A stretch of 38,897 nt of DNA from Hyphomonadaceae bacterium. Its GTDB lineage: Bacteria; Pseudomonadota; Alphaproteobacteria; Caulobacterales; Hyphomonadaceae. The notes below the pieces were generated by a model. That model was not told the DNA's origin. It was given only the letters and a program-made list of their open reading frames with translations, and made no database searches. The DNA lies in the NCBI GenBank assembly GCA_027482995.1, contig JAIXVM010000238.1, forward strand, positions 1-38,897, written 5' to 3'. Positions 35,782 to 38,897 of this stretch are shown here, one piece after another. The position numbers and the translations under genes are program-made. Every line of letters begins with the position of its first letter. Position 1 is the first letter of the stretch.

Positions 35782-36384
35782 ATGACCAGTCAAGATAGCC
35801 GTGTCCATCTTTCGATAAAGCCCGATGGATCAATAGAGATAGACTGCCCACCCGAGCACTTTTCTGCGGCGATAGAGAAAACGAAGGAACTGGCACAGGC
35901 TCTAAATCTGGCGAATGCCAAACAACCCGCAAAGCCGGCCGATGTCGTACTGGATGCCGAAGATGTTCCCGCATCCAATAAACCTAAAGGTAAAAAGGCG
36001 CGTACTCTTGGCGGTTCATCGGGCCGCACTGGCAGAATCGGGAGCTTTGAAGAGGTCAAAGGTCTGCTGACGGAAGAGCAGGAAATTGCACTTCGTGGGT
36101 TTATGCAGGGTCTAAATCTCGCGGAACAAAAAGATGAAGTATTGGTCGCCATGTACAAAGGCGAAGAGTTGTTGGGCCGCAAAGGCTTCTCATACAACGA
36201 AGTTTACACATTGATGTGGCTAGGCGGGATCAAAGAGCTTCCCAAGGCACTCGATCAAGTTCTTCGCGACATGATTGGCGAGCAATTGATTGTGCGCAGC
36301 GACAAAGGTTTTGAGGTGAAGTTTGTTGGACGGGCGCGGGTCGAAAAGGATTTGCAGAAGGTGAAGGAAGCCCCGGGTGGATGA
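35782..36384 (+). CDS. Hypothetical protein with predicted C-terminal winged-helix domain (first gene of low-GC cassette)
   Basis: MTSQDSRVHLSIKPDGSIEIDCPPEHF...; C-terminus KDEVLVAMYKGEELLGRKGFSYNEVYTLMWLGGIKELPKALDQVLRDMIGEQLIVRSDKGFEVKFVGRARVEK reads as wHTH. Confidence 0.75.
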   Translation: MTSQDSRVHLSIKPDGSIEIDCPPEHFSAAIEKTKELAQALNLANAKQPAKPADVVLDAEDVPASNKPKGKKARTLGGSSGRTGRIGSFEEVKGLLTEEQEIALRGFMQGLNLAEQKDEVLVAMYKGEELLGRKGFSYNEVYTLMWLGGIKELPKALDQVLRDMIGEQLIVRSDKGFEVKFVGRARVEKDLQKVKEAPGG

Positions 36385-37126
36385 ACAAGCGGTTGTTAAG
36401 GGGATCGTTGAACAACGCCTGACGGAACTAGAAGCAAGCATTCGGTACGTTTGGTTTCGAACGGCAGTTGTCGGGGATAAGCAAGTACCCATTTCTGACG
36501 TGCTCGATTTCTTTCCACGACATGCGATTGGACACCCAAATTCGACGCGGCTGAAGCAAAAGATAATTGCTGACAAACGGACGCTTTATTCGAAAGCGTC
36601 GGGCTCCATTCGGCTCAAAGCAGTTGCTGTTGCTGAAATGCAGGAACTGCTCGACTCGACAGAAAAGCAGCCTACGCCATCCGAACAGCAAGTTGGCCAT
36701 CTCGAAGTCGAGGTTTTGCGGATTAAGTCGGAGCAGACGCGCTCGTTCGTTACCGAGGCCGTTAATTGCGCTAAGTCTGGAAATCCGAGAGCCGCGATAC
36801 TTATGTCGTGGATTGGAGCGGTGGCTCTTCTTCAAGATTATGTGTTTGATAACAAGCTGAAAGAGTTCAATGCCGATGCGGTGGCAAACGGAGTATTAAA
36901 ACGTCCGGCTACGAACATTGAAGACTTAAGGGGGATTTCCAAGGAGAGTCATTTTCTTGATAGCTTGCAGCGCATTTCTGTGATCGACCAAGCCACAAAA
37001 AGGGGGCTGAAAAGATGTCTCGACCGCCGAAATGACGCAGGTCATCCATCCGAGATTAAGTTTTCAAATGCGGCAGTCGGCGATCATCTAGAAACTTTGG
37101 TTCTGAACGTTTTCCAAAAGTACTAA
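36377..37126 (+). CDS. Hypothetical protein with HEPN-like RX4H motif (second gene of low-GC cassette)
   Basis: GTG start overlapping the upstream stop by 8 nt; C-terminal AAILMSWIGAVALLQDYVF...LDRRNDAGHPSEIKF contains R-N-D-A-G-H (37028-37045). Confidence 0.75.
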   Translation: MDEQAVVKGIVEQRLTELEASIRYVWFRTAVVGDKQVPISDVLDFFPRHAIGHPNSTRLKQKIIADKRTLYSKASGSIRLKAVAVAEMQELLDSTEKQPTPSEQQVGHLEVEVLRIKSEQTRSFVTEAVNCAKSGNPRAAILMSWIGAVALLQDYVFDNKLKEFNADAVANGVLKRPATNIEDLRGISKESHFLDSLQRISVIDQATKRGLKRCLDRRNDAGHPSEIKFSNAAVGDHLETLVLNVFQKY

Positions 37127-37177
37127 ACATGCACCGAGCAGTGTTTGGAAACATCGCGCTTAAACTCTCGCTAACCC

Positions 37178-38896
<1,719 letters not shown>

Positions 38897-38897
38897 C

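Overview
The window is a GC-rich, mostly chromosomal-looking stretch that resembles an alphaproteobacterium. GcrA, a class I LysRS, bfr/bfd and GANTC sites fit a Caulobacterales/Hyphomonadaceae-type genome; this is inference, since no database was searched. It starts inside a GT2-type glycosyltransferase gene and ends inside uvrB. Between them are: a tandem acyl-CoA dehydrogenase pair; an alpha/beta hydrolase; a SIMPL-domain protein; bacterioferritin plus its ferredoxin; class I lysyl-tRNA synthetase; an indolepyruvate ferredoxin oxidoreductase fusion with a divergent Lrp regulator; a DUF2332 protein coupled to an uncharacterised family; thiolase; glutathione peroxidase; DUF1801; dodecin; a PilZ protein; an M13 peptidase; a three-gene RND efflux operon; an orphan PhoR-like kinase; a CrtI-like oxidoreductase plus flavodoxin; GcrA; and an ABC-2 permease. 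The accessory part is about 33.3-37.1 kb. It holds an HTH protein of unknown function, a strongly A-depleted roughly 500-bp segment, nested palindromic repeats, and a lower-GC two-gene cassette next to uvrB. In that cassette a predicted winged-helix protein overlaps a protein carrying an R-N-D-A-G-H (HEPN RX4H) motif. It is the best candidate here for an undescribed defence or toxin-type system.
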